From Zonotrichia leucophrys gambelii (taxonomy: Eukaryota > Chordata > Aves > Passeriformes > Passerellidae), in contig NC_088173.1 in assembly GCF_028769735.1 (NCBI RefSeq), positions 66,238,963-66,302,962 of the forward strand: DNA of 64,000 nt, in the 5' to 3' direction. Numbering within the stretch: the stretch's first letter is position 1; each line of letters begins with the position of its first letter. This document shows positions 11,401-23,400 of this stretch, in pieces. The notes under the pieces are model-generated. The model saw only the letters and a program-made list of their open reading frames with translations. It made no database searches and was not told the DNA's origin. The position numbers were made by a program, and so were the translations under genes.

Positions 11401-14400
11401 GCCACTACTAAACTACCACCCAAAAGAGTGTTTCCCCACTATAGTGCAGCCCCTTTCTGAGGAGATTTTCTGTGCCCAGTAGCCCTGGGATTTCTCCTCT
11501 GATAACCCCAGTAATTGTCTGTCTAGTTACTATTTTGGGGAGTGGTTCAAAGAACCAGCAGTAAGGTAAGAGCGTTTCTGCAGCCCAGCAGTGTGATATT
11601 TTTCAGGCATGATACTGAGGGAGTGTTCTGTGTGCCCTGAGGATGTGCAGGAGGCTTTGGGGGTGCAAAACCTCTGTGGGAAGTGCAGGACAACTGTCCA
11701 GAAGGGAGCAGAGCCAGGCCTGGGGCAGCATTCACCAGGCTGCCATTTGGAAGGGACTCCTGGTGAACTCACCCAGCACCACACCTAGGTTTTGTTTGGA
11801 GGAAGCCAATTCCTGCTCCAAGGAGTGAACTCATGTTTGTGTAATGTGGGCGATGGGGAGCCAGGAGCTGGGAGGGAAGCAGGAGCTGGGATGTTTGACA
11901 GCCTGGACCCACCCAAGAGGCAAAGGCACCTCGGTCAGCACTGGGGCTCCTGCCTGAGCGGTGCTGCTGCTGTTCTTGGTGGCATTTTCCAGCTTGCTTT
12001 GGGCCTGGGCTGAGCACTTTGCTCCCCGTGGTGAGGCAGGGGTGAGGCTTGCTTTCAAACTGCTGGCATTGCATTGCTGGCACAGGGCTGCCCCTTGCTG
12101 CCGCTGCATTTGGGGGCACAGAAAGCAAAAGCCTCTCAGCCCCATGGCATGGAGTAGCTGCTGGAGTAGAGCTCTGTGGAACATCAGACACTGTGACACC
12201 AGGGATGGTCAGGGGAGGTGGCTCTTCCCCTCTGCTCTGCTCTGTGAGGCCCCACTGCAGTGCTGCATCTGGAATCCTCAGGACAGGAGAGATGTGGATC
12301 TCTTGGAGCAAGCATAGAGGAAGCCACCAAGGTGATCAAGTGAATGGCTGAGAAAGTTGGGATTGTTCAGCCTGGAGGAGAAAAGGTTCTGGGAGATTTT
12401 TTCAGCCCCTTCACCCCTTTCCCTTAAAGGAAGACAAACTGTTTGCTACACCCTGTTGTCATAGGCATAATGGTTTTAAACTAAAATAGAGTAGATTTAG
12501 ACTAGATATAAGGAAGGTTTTTGCAATGAGGCTTGTAAAACACTGGCACAGGTTGCCCAGAGAGGTGACACATATCCCATCCCTATAAACATTCAAGGTC
12601 AGGCTAGACAGGTCTCTGAGCAACCTGATCCAGTTAAAGATGTCCCTGCACACTGCAGGGGGCTGGACTAGATGACCTTTAAAGGTCCTTTTCAACTCAA
12701 ACTATTCTGTGATCTTTGGGGCCCTTTTCCAGCAGCAGTTCCATGGGAGCCACGCCATCTATCCACACAGCAAGATCTGGCTTTAGATCTGGCTGGGTTC
12801 AAACCCAAGGGTGCTGCCCCAAAGGTCCAGGTCAGGGTAGTGAGCACCAGAGGAGCCATGGGTGATCCTGGTTGCTGCTCTGCTGCAGGAGGGATATTTG
12901 GGAATCAGCTCTGAAGGGATCTGGTAGGACTGTGAAAGGATGTCTCAGGAGTAGTTGCAGGCTTTTCCATCCTACAGCTGTGTAAGTCATCTTTGTCCCA
13001 CCTGGAACATTAGAAGGACTCAGGTTCTGCAGCTGCTGAGAGCAAGGTGGAGAGGCAAAGTCACCTTGCTGGTGAACCTGAACCAAGTCATCAATGAGTC
13101 CTGCAAGCAGCAAAGGGACACATGTGTGTTCACTTCACCCCCAGAACTGGGTGGAAAGAGAAAAGGGCTGGCTCTAAACCCTTCCCTGCAATGTAACACA
13201 TCTTGAATAGAGCCAATGATCTTCTGGGCAAAGCCTTCAGCTTGTTAAGGATCTTACTCATGGAATCACAGAAGGGCTTGGGCTGGAAGGGACCTTAAAG
13301 ATCTTCCAGTTCCAACCCCACTGCTGTGGGCAGGGACCCTTCCTCTAGCCCAGGTTACTCAAAATCACATCCAGCTTGGCCTTGGGATGAGGCATCCTTT
13401 GAGGGAGGAGCATCCCCACATCCACAGCAGCTCTACAGATAATTTGAGATCATGCAGGAGGGGCTTCCCCTGTCAGGGCTGACAAGGCAGGGACACTGTC
13501 AGTCCTCTGCCCCACCCTGCCACTGTTCCCCAAGGTGCCTGAGCCCCGGGAAGTGTCTGACTCACCCTGGGCTGGAAAGGGATGTGCAACAGCCAGAACT
13601 GTGAAGTACTGGACATTCATATGAACCTCTGGAAATGTTTTTGGCAGGAAGCTCAGCACAAACAATGAGGCAGCGCTGCTGGGCTGCGTGTTGGGATGCA
13701 GGGAGAGGCAGCCAAATGTTTTCCTGGGGGAGGGGGGCAAGGAGAGGGGCCCTGATGTGTTTTAACTCCCAGCATAAAAAATAAACCAGATGAATTAGCA
13801 GGCAGGTAGATTCAGCAGCTTATTATGGCATGAGGAGGAACTAGCTCAGGAGGGCTTGGCTTGTGCTGTGCCTCAAACTCTGCCTTAGAGCAGTGCCTTA
13901 GAGCCCTACACTGCCTTAGAGCTGACCCATCTTCCCTGCTGGGCCTGGGGGGCCCAATTCTGCCCTGTGACCTTCTGTGGAGGGGATCTGAGCACGTCTG
14001 TGCTGCTAAATCACATTTGGAGCACAGTCACAGAGGCATCTGGACCCCCAGCACTCAACACCCTTCTTTACCCCAGCATTTTCATGCAGTGTAAAAGCAG
14101 GCTTGGTTTCACAGATGTTATCTGTACAGGTCCAGAGGGTGTTTATGGAAATGGCATCTATTTTATAAAGACAGAGCTACACAGAAGCTCAATGATGTGA
14201 ACTGGCTTAATGCTCCCAAAGTGCACAGGATGCTCCTGGTTGTTCCCTGCAGACCCATCACAGTGAACACACTCTGTACCTTCATCTCCAGCCTGGTTTC
14301 CCCTGGCTCTGGATGGACCTGCTCCGCTCACAGCTGCCCCATTAAAGCACTGAATTCTGTTCAGTTCAGGCATGAGGAGCAAGGAGGTGACAGAAGGGAA

Positions 14401-17400
14401 GGGTTTGGTCCTTGCCAGGAGCATGACAGATACCTGCTCACGTTCCTGCCTGAACATACTGTGTCACCCTAGAGATGGGTGACACTTGTGCCCTTTCACC
14501 ATCTCCAGCTTTCCCCAAGCTCCTCCTGCAGCCTCCTCCCCTGTGCCATGTCAGAACCAGCCCTCAGCCCCTGGCTTTGGTGGGTGACAGTGATGCTCTG
14601 GGGAGCTGCAGTGGGTCCCTGCCCCGCTCAGGAGGGCTGGCTGCAGGTCAGGAGCACAGCAGCCTTCCCACGGACTTCAAAGGGAGCATCTCTGGTTTTC
14701 CAAGGGCGCTGCCTCCAAGTCTGAGACGTCAAGGATAGACCAGACCTGTTAGGTCACATCCCTTTCTGTTTTCCTGCCAAAGAAGGGCTCTTCTGCACAG
14801 GAATATGTCCCAGGAGCATTCATCTTGCCTTGCTTCAACTCCTGCCAGCCTGGGGATCACTGATAAGACCCATGAGACTCCGCAGAGCCCTTTGCAGACA
14901 CAACTAACAAACATCCTCTGGCTGGAGCTCTGGTTCCTCTGGTCCCAGCTCACTCTGTGCTCATGTCCCAAAGCTGAGGATGGTGCTGGTGTCCTTGCCT
15001 TTCTCGCAGACAGCTGCATTCCTCAGGGCTGGTGTGAAATTTCAGTTGCAGTTCCTTCCTAATTCCTTTTAATCGTTGCAGATTTTGCAGGCAAGATGGT
15101 GAGCTGTGCTGCTGCTCCCCAGAGACCAGTGAGGTCAGATAAGGGAAATATTTTCATTAACTGCCCAGGAACTCGAGCCTGGTTCCCCCTGGCTCTGGAT
15201 GGACCTGCTCAGCTCACAGCTGCCCCATTAAAGCACTGAATTCTGTTCAGTTCAGGCATGGGGAGCAAGGAGGTGACAGAAGGGAAGGCTTTGGTCCTTG
15301 CCAGGAGCATGACAGATACCTGCTCACGTTCCTGCCTGCCAGAGTTCTGTGTGGAGGCTCTGTGGGAGCTGGCAGGGTTACACCTGCAAGGCCACACCAG
15401 CCTCAGGTGTTTTTCCCACCTCTAAAACACTCTCTCTGCTTTAAGTTGGATTTTGAAGATTTCTTGGCATCCAGGTGTGTCGCTGACACCCCTTACTGCA
15501 GTTTGTACAAATCTGCCCCCTCTTTCCTGTAGACTTTGTGTTAAAGAAGAGGTCATACCAAAGTTACACACAGACACACTTGGGGAAGTTTTGGCTCTGG
15601 TTTTGAACTAAGTGGCTCGTTCCTCTCTTAATTTCCCATGTTTAATTCAAAAGGAAACATTAAAATGGCAGGAGCTGAGCCAAGACAGGGAGGGTTCCTA
15701 TGAAATAGTTTTTCTAACACTGTTACCATGGCAAAAAAACCTCTTATCTCTTAATGTTGGAGCCCTGCACCCATCACAGGAGTATCTGAACACCTCAAGG
15801 TGAAACTCTTCCCATGGGCATACAGGCAGTTTGGACATTGTTGCAGCAGTGTGGGAAAAGTGCTGTGTAATCCCAGATGAGGGTTTTGTCAGCTGTGCTA
15901 GCACTGAAATCTTCCTTGCCTTTTGTAGCAAACACGTCCTACAAAATAGTTTGGGTTTTGTTTTGTTTCTTTTTGTTTCCTTAAGAAAAAGAAAAATCCC
16001 AAAACACAAAAGAAAGAGCAAAACAGATGAGGAAAGGAGACATTGGCCTGCCTGCTCGTGTTGTAACTGCACAGCGTCTGTGCATCAGCCTCAAGGATTT
16101 CATGGTCTATTTTCCTTCCACTCAATTTAACTTCCCTCTTGCTCTAATTCTGAAATTACTCCCACATTTCACTGAATCCTTCCATTTTAGTTTCCATCTT
16201 GCTTTGTTCTTCCCTGGTGCTGTTTGATCTGGGGTCTCTGCTTTCCCTGTGTTGGCGTCCAAAGAGCCCTGGGTGTTTCTGCTGCTGCCTGCAGCTCTTG
16301 CTTTCACAATAACTCAGCTCATTGCATCTGGGGACCAGGTACTGAGGGCAGGGGCATTGCTGGGAGCAACAAAAGTGAAGGCAGGGATTTAGAGAGAGGT
16401 TTTGTCAGACAAAAAGGGGCTCTGAAACAGAATCTCTGCGATGTCCCTGCTCATTGCAGAGGGAATATGGACTAGGGGACCTTTAAAGGTCCCTCCCAAC
16501 CCAAGTTATTCTGTATTCCTTGTATTTTCAGGGGTATCAGTAGAAAGTGGTGTGTATTAAAAAAAGGCCATTTGAAGTTTTATGGCTGGTTTCTGGAGAG
16601 GCACCTCAGCCACATCACAGCTGCAATCCTGTGTTCAGTTTTGGGTCCCTCTTTACAAGGACATTCAGGTGCTGCAGCGTGTTCAGAGAAGGGCACAGAG
16701 CTGGGGAAGGGTCTGATGAGGAGCAGCTGAGGGAGCTGGGGCCTCAGCCTGAGAAAAGGAGGCTTGGGGGGACCCTCTGGCTCTGCACAACTCATGACAG
16801 GAGAGGGCAGCCAGGTGGGATTTGGTCTCTTCTCATAGATAACAAGTGACAGGACAAGAGGAAATGCCCTCAAGTTGTGTCTGGGGAGGTTTAGATTGGA
16901 TATGAGAAAAATACCTTCACTAAAAATGTGGTCAATCATTGGAACAGGCTGCCCAGGGAGGTGGCAGAGTCACCATCCCTGGAAGTGTCCAGAAAATGTG
17001 TAGGTGTGGTGCTTGGGGACACAGTTTGGCTGGGTAAATGGTTGGAGCCCATGTCCTTAGGGGTGTTTTCCAGCCTAAAGGATTCTGTGTGTTGTACAAG
17101 ACATGGCCCATAGGGTCAACAGCCCTAAAATCCTCGTGCTCTTGGGAAAGGGTGAGCCAAGCAGCCAGTTTGGATTTCCATGAGCACCATGGCAGAGTGT
17201 TCCCTGGGGAAGAAGAAACCAAAGAGCTTGGCTGGGAGTGTGGGTCAGTGGTCAGTGTAGAGGCAGGGGATGGTGGGTAGGGAAACTGGGCCAGTTCCTG
17301 CAGGGAGGGACATCATGACAAACCAGGATCTGACTCTGAGCTCAGCCCTGCTCTAAACAGGGAATGTCAGGTTCCAGAGCCTGAAACTGTGGCTGTGTGA

Positions 17401-20400
17401 GCTGTGCTGAGGTTCATGACTCTGAGTGATGAGGTAATCATATGGCAGAAGAAATGAATACCACGCAGATAAAGTGGAGTGATGCATATGGAAAAACCCA
17501 TACCAGAGTCCACGTGTGAAGTGATAGACCCTGAACTGACCATTATTTCAGAGAAGGGAGACCTTGGGGTTTCTCTAGATGGTTCAAGGAAAGTCTCAGG
17601 TCAGTGGCTGGCAGCAGTCACAAATCAAATCAGGAGTTAGGAAGAAAGGAACATTAAACAAAACACAGAACATAAGCATCTGTTAGATACATGCACCCAC
17701 AGCATGAACACTTTGTGTTGTTCTGATCATCTCGTCTCCAAAAGGACTAGGAAAGGTTCAGGAAAGAGCAGCAAGGGTCATCAAAGATATGGGATGGCTT
17801 CCACAGAACTGTCTGCTGAGCAGGATTAATCTTTTTCTTTTGGAAAAGAGGCTGAAAAGATGATGGTGAACTAAAAAACATATGTCACACAGGAGGTGAA
17901 TAAAGATCTGTTGTCCTCTCTTCTAATACAGAACTGTAGTACCTCAAGGGAAGACAGTAGGAGCCAAGTTCAAAACAAGCAAAAAGAGAAAAAATTTATG
18001 TAGACTGGAGAGAGCACTTTGCAAAAAGATGTTGTGGCTGCTCAAAATCAACAGGGTTGGTTCAGCTTACCAGACCAAGTTCATGGGCAGAAAAGATCTA
18101 TTGTGGATTGCTGAATTTGGGGATGGCACATCTTGCTGTAGTGATGGAGGTGATGGTAGCTGGAGCCTGACAACACTTGGGGAAATCCTGTGTATGCCTG
18201 AGCTGTCTCCTCCTTTGGCATCTGTGTGTGGCTGCTGTGGGGTTTGTGGAGGAGCTGAACCCATTTTACCTTCTGTAAAGTCAGGGAAAGCATTCCGGGG
18301 GTGATCCCATCTTTGTGTCCTTGTGGAGGAGAGAGAAGCTGAGGCACGAGCATGGCAAGAGGAGACAAAAATCCCCAGCCCTAAGCTGAGTGTGACACCC
18401 TAGAGGGCTGTGGAGAACGGAGGCTGGTGCAGAGGCAGGTGGTGGAGAAACACTGAGGTGTGCCAATGATTGATGATGTGAAGGCTTTGACAGGTGCTCA
18501 GACAACCTGAGGGGCTCGGATGGGTTTCAGATGAATGCACAGCTTCAGTTTCCTGTGGGCAAGAGACTCTTGCTCATTAAAGGCTGAGTGACCTTCAGCA
18601 ATTTTGCAAACTAGAAAATGGGGTGCCCAAGCCTGTTGAATTCAGAAGACTTCTCTTTAAGCTGGACATATTAAAGTTTTATGCCTAAAATCAAGTGCAG
18701 AGGTGGTGTTTTTATAGATCATGATTGAAAAGCAACCAACCCTTCTGCAGCAAGAACCACATACTGCTCAGTTATTGAGCCCCATTCAGTTTAGTTTGAA
18801 TTGTTCAAATGTTTCACCTCACAGTAGAAATCTTTAAGGGTGAAGAAATAAATTGCAGAAGATGCACCCAGCTCCCTGAAACAGGCTCTGTTTTGGTCTC
18901 TTTTGTGGGGTGAAGTACCACGATGGAGTGTTGGAAATTAGAACAGGTAGAAATTACTGCCTGCTCAAGGTCCTGCTACTCAACAACATTGTGTTTTTGC
19001 ATGGGTGAAAGTCACAACTGTTGATTTTTGAGCACAGAAATACCAGGTTGTGATATAACTGCTCATATCTTCTTATTGCCTTATTCTGCAAGACCTGTGA
19101 TGACATGGGAGCTGATTGTAGGGAGTAACTTACTCAGGACAAGTTACTGGGAGGCATGGGGATGCAGGTTTCTGAGAAGCAGGGCCTCCAAGAGGTGACC
19201 TGAGCAGCAGGCAGATGCCCTGGGCTGTATCCTGCCATCACATTTTAAGCAGAACTGCCCTGCTGAAATCAAGAGGCTTCGTGCTGCTTTCATCCCCATG
19301 GAGATCAGCAGGGGAGTTCTTCTTAAAAACCTGTTGGGACCATGTGGTATTTTATCACTAGAGTTTCTATTTGTGTTAAAACTGCTAAGAAAATAACTGA
19401 GAGTTGTTTTGTCATGCTTCAAGCGAGATGTTTTGTTTATCTGGCCTAATTTTTAATTATTTCTTTTTCCCTGTTGCCCTTTCTAGGTTCCCTGCTATTC
19501 TTATGGTCAAAAGTTGTCCAAACTGGCCATCTTGAGAATAGCCTGTAACTATATCCTTTCCCTGGCCAGACTAGCAGACCTGGATTACAGCGCTGACCAC
19601 AGTAACATGAGCTTCTCTGAATGCGTGGAGCAGTGCACTAGGACCTTACAAGCAGAAGGAAGATCTAAAAAAAGGAAGGTATGTTACAGCCTCTCCCCCA
19701 ACTCACCCCCTAAAAAATGGTAAAAGTTACAAAAGGGAGGGGAAAAAAAAAACAAAAACAAAAATCCAAAGTGGTTTCCTTCTTTTCTGAACCTTGTGAA
19801 ATTTGCCTGATATTTTTTATCCCTCGCCTTTCTCTCTCTCTGTGTTTTTCTCCTCCATCCATCTGATCTTGTAATAACCACATTCCTCCCTAATCAAAAG
19901 CTTTTCTCTCCTCCCCGCTCTTCCCCTCGTTAGTTGCCCATCGTGTGTTTCAGCACGAGCTGATCCCATTAAGAGTCATCTTGGGACTGTTACTTGTTAA
20001 ACCAAACCAACCTTGAGTCGCCTTTGGGAGCCTGTGAAACGCTGTCACCCTCCTATGTTTTCTGTTTTGTTTAATCTCACACTTATCTCCGAGAAAAATC
20101 ACCCGACAACAAAAAAAAAGGTAGCTGATGGAGACATTATATGTATAAACACATTAGTAAGATGTATGACCTGAAGGACATGTGGGTATCTTGAGGAAAC
20201 AACGTTAAATCTAATTATGCCTTGCATTCCTTTAGGTTACTTAACACTGAACCAATTAGGTGAAATCATCGTCAAGCGGCGGGAGGAAGAAGCAGAGCGT
20301 TCTGCCAGTTTTCCTCTCAGAGAGTGACATGGCTGAATTAAAGGAGTGATTGATGTCTTTGTTCAGGCTTTTATGACAAAAAGAGTTTTGTAAACTTGAA

Positions 20401-23400
20401 TTGAACTTCCCCCTGCTCCCTGAGCTTGCTTGTCAGGCAGGATAATAAATCAGCAGGATTTTAATGGATGAATGGGCAGCTAAGCTGGGGAGCAGGCTCC
20501 TTCCCCGGTGTTGTTAAGATCTGCCTCTGATTCGGGCAGGTTTCCTCACTTTTCCTCCTCTTCAGCCCAACAAATCATCCTGCAGCAGCTCAGTTTATAA
20601 ATAAACACAATAGCACACTCCCTGTTGCTTCCTCTGGCTGTCAGGGGCTGTATTTATGCCCACGGAGCAGCAGTGCCAGGCAGAGAGAGGCACAGCACCA
20701 CGTGCCCACAGCTGGCAGCTCTGCTGGGGCTGGGAGGTGTGGGGCAGCTCCAGGGCACAGCCCCACAGCCCCATAGGCTGGGGGTTCACCCTGGGCTCTG
20801 TAGTGCCACAGGCAGTGGTGTCCCAGGGACACTGAAGTGGTGCTGCCAGCCCTGGGGCAAGCTGAGAGTTGGTTCTTGGGTTTCCTCTGCAAGTTAAGAT
20901 GGAGGAGGAGAAAAGCATCATTTTTGGGGCTTCAGCAGGTTGCTGGTTGGGTCTAGGGACCACTCTCCATGTCAAGAAGAGGATGAGCATCTTTGTGAGG
21001 CTTTAGTAGATTGCTAGTTAGGTCTTGGGTGCCCTCCCAAAGTCACAATGGAGGGAAGGAAGAGAATGGGCATCCTTCATGGGGCTGCAGCCCATTTCTG
21101 GGCTGCTCTTCAGGCTTTGGGTGCCCAGTGGGCTGAGACCCCTTGTCCTGGCATATGTAACCCAATGCAGGCTTAAAGACAGGAAACAAGGAGCCAGATT
21201 TTAAGTGGCTCCAAATCCCAGGGTGTTTACATCTGAGAGTTAGAGCTGGGCCCATCCTTAATTTAAAAATTCAGTGAAGATTTAAAAGCCTTCCATTTAC
21301 GGTGGTTCCCTTCAGAGTGGATGCATGGAGAAAAGCCCCAAGCCAACCAAGAGTGCCTGAACAATGGAACTCTACCAGGGCATCTGCCAGGCACCACCAA
21401 CCCACAGAAACAGCATCACCAGGAGAAAATCTGCCTTTTCTCCACGTTCTTGAAGGACACCCAACCTGAACCTTCTCCAAAAGCCCCCTTAGAAAAGAAA
21501 GCCAGGCTTGGTACCCGAGGCAGGGTCTTAGCCCCTGCTCTGCCTTGCTTTTCTTGCGGGAAATTATAGTTCTGCTGCCAGTTTAGGGCAGCCCCAGAGC
21601 ACACAGATTCCCTTAAGGATGACAAGTACAGTTTTATTTCCAGCAGTATTGGCTCAGGTGATGGCAAGAGCTCATCCAGCTGCTGATGAAGCCAAAACCA
21701 GCAGGTACCACTGAGTAACTCTGGTAAATCCCAGAAGATGGGAGTGGGGATGCAAAGCCTGGGTTGGGAGGGCTCATCTTGCACATCTCCCTTTCTCCTT
21801 GAGCCCAGCAGATGGTGAGCTCAGGGGAGGAGAAGGCTGTTGTCAGAGGGCAGTTACAGATGTGGGATGGCTGTGCAGCTGGTCCAGGCTCTGGGTGTCA
21901 GGTGGGGAGGAGGGATGTCTCTCCTGGGGGGTCTCACACGGGCAAATGGATGAGCATACAATGGCTTGGCCCAAAATCGCTGCTCCCCCATTCATGTTGA
22001 GATCGGCACGTTTCTGTGAGCTCTGTGTGGTTTTAATCAGGTCTCTGAAACCACTGCTCACTGAGCAGTTCCTCTGAATTATCGGCTTTGGGGCGGTTGT
22101 TATTTTGTTACTGTTTTGTTTTGAGTTTCCTTTTATATTCTCTCTTAAAAAAATCCCAGCGATCCTGAGCACAGACCTCCTTGAGCTGCACCTTAGGTCC
22201 ACAGCACCCTTATCTCCTGTCATCTCCATTTTATTGTGTGTCTGCCTCTCTCTCAGCTCGCTGGTTGCAATGTGCTGTGGCACCGTGATCTTTTCACACA
22301 AAAAAGTAGCTGGTTGGAGTTTGTTTTGGCAGGCAGAGACTCCAGATGTTGCATTTGCTGGAGTGTGCATTGCCTTTTGCTTTGTTTTTGGGGGCAAATT
22401 ATCCCGTGTCCCTAACGCTAGGTTGTTGTTCATATTTTGCTGTTGCAATCGGAAATTTACTGAGTGGTTTTACCCCCCGCCCTTTCTATTCCCATTTTTG
22501 TTAATTAGAAAAGTTGGCTTTAGTTTTTCAAAGTTGACTAGAAAAAAGAAAATCCCCTTTTCTGTCCTGACTACAGTTATAAGGTGATTTTAGTTCTTGC
22601 AGTTGAGGGTGTTTGGTGATGGGAGATCTCATTTATAAGCAACAAAGGAGGCTTCAGATGCCTTTTCTTAAAAAAGAAGAAAAAAAGCTGACTGTGGGGG
22701 GGTGGTGGTGGCGAATTCTGATGATAGTTTTCATTCTTTAAAGCTGCCTCTTGCTTGGTTATAAATGATCTGGACTAAGCCTCGTCCTTAACCGTGCACC
22801 CAAGAGTTGCACCACGCTGGAGATCTGGGTTGCAACACCCTCAGCAGAGCCCCAAGTCCTGCAGGGGCCACGCTGATGTCCTGGAAAAAGGGGGGAATTG
22901 CCTTCAGCTCCGGCCAGGAGCATTCTCCAGCAGCACAGAGAAAGGAAAGGCAGCAGCAGCAAGAGAAAGGGAAGGCCAAGTTTTCCTTACCCCCAGGGTA
23001 CCCCATTTCTGCATGGCACAGGATCCTCAGTGGCCAGGGGGTATCTGAAAGCCTCACAGGGATTCTTTAGTGTTTGGGGTCCAGCTTGCTGCTCCCAGAA
23101 TCTCTTTTTTCCAGGGCTGAATTCTGGTGTCATGCAGGAAAGCAGCTCAGGGTCAGGATAAGGGTGTAGGGTGCATGGCTGGGGGCTCTCCCTGTTATTT
23201 GTAGGGTGCAGAGCTGTGCATCAGAACCCCCCAGCCCCACAGGATCTGGCCCCAAAACTGTGGGGCAGAACTTTATTCACAACCACAGTCACTCAGTGCA
23301 CACAGAGCAGGATCCAAGCACGGACCAACACCCAGCACCCAAAACCCCAAACACCCGTGGCAAAAGGTACCCCATTTCTGCATGGCACAGGATCCTCAGT

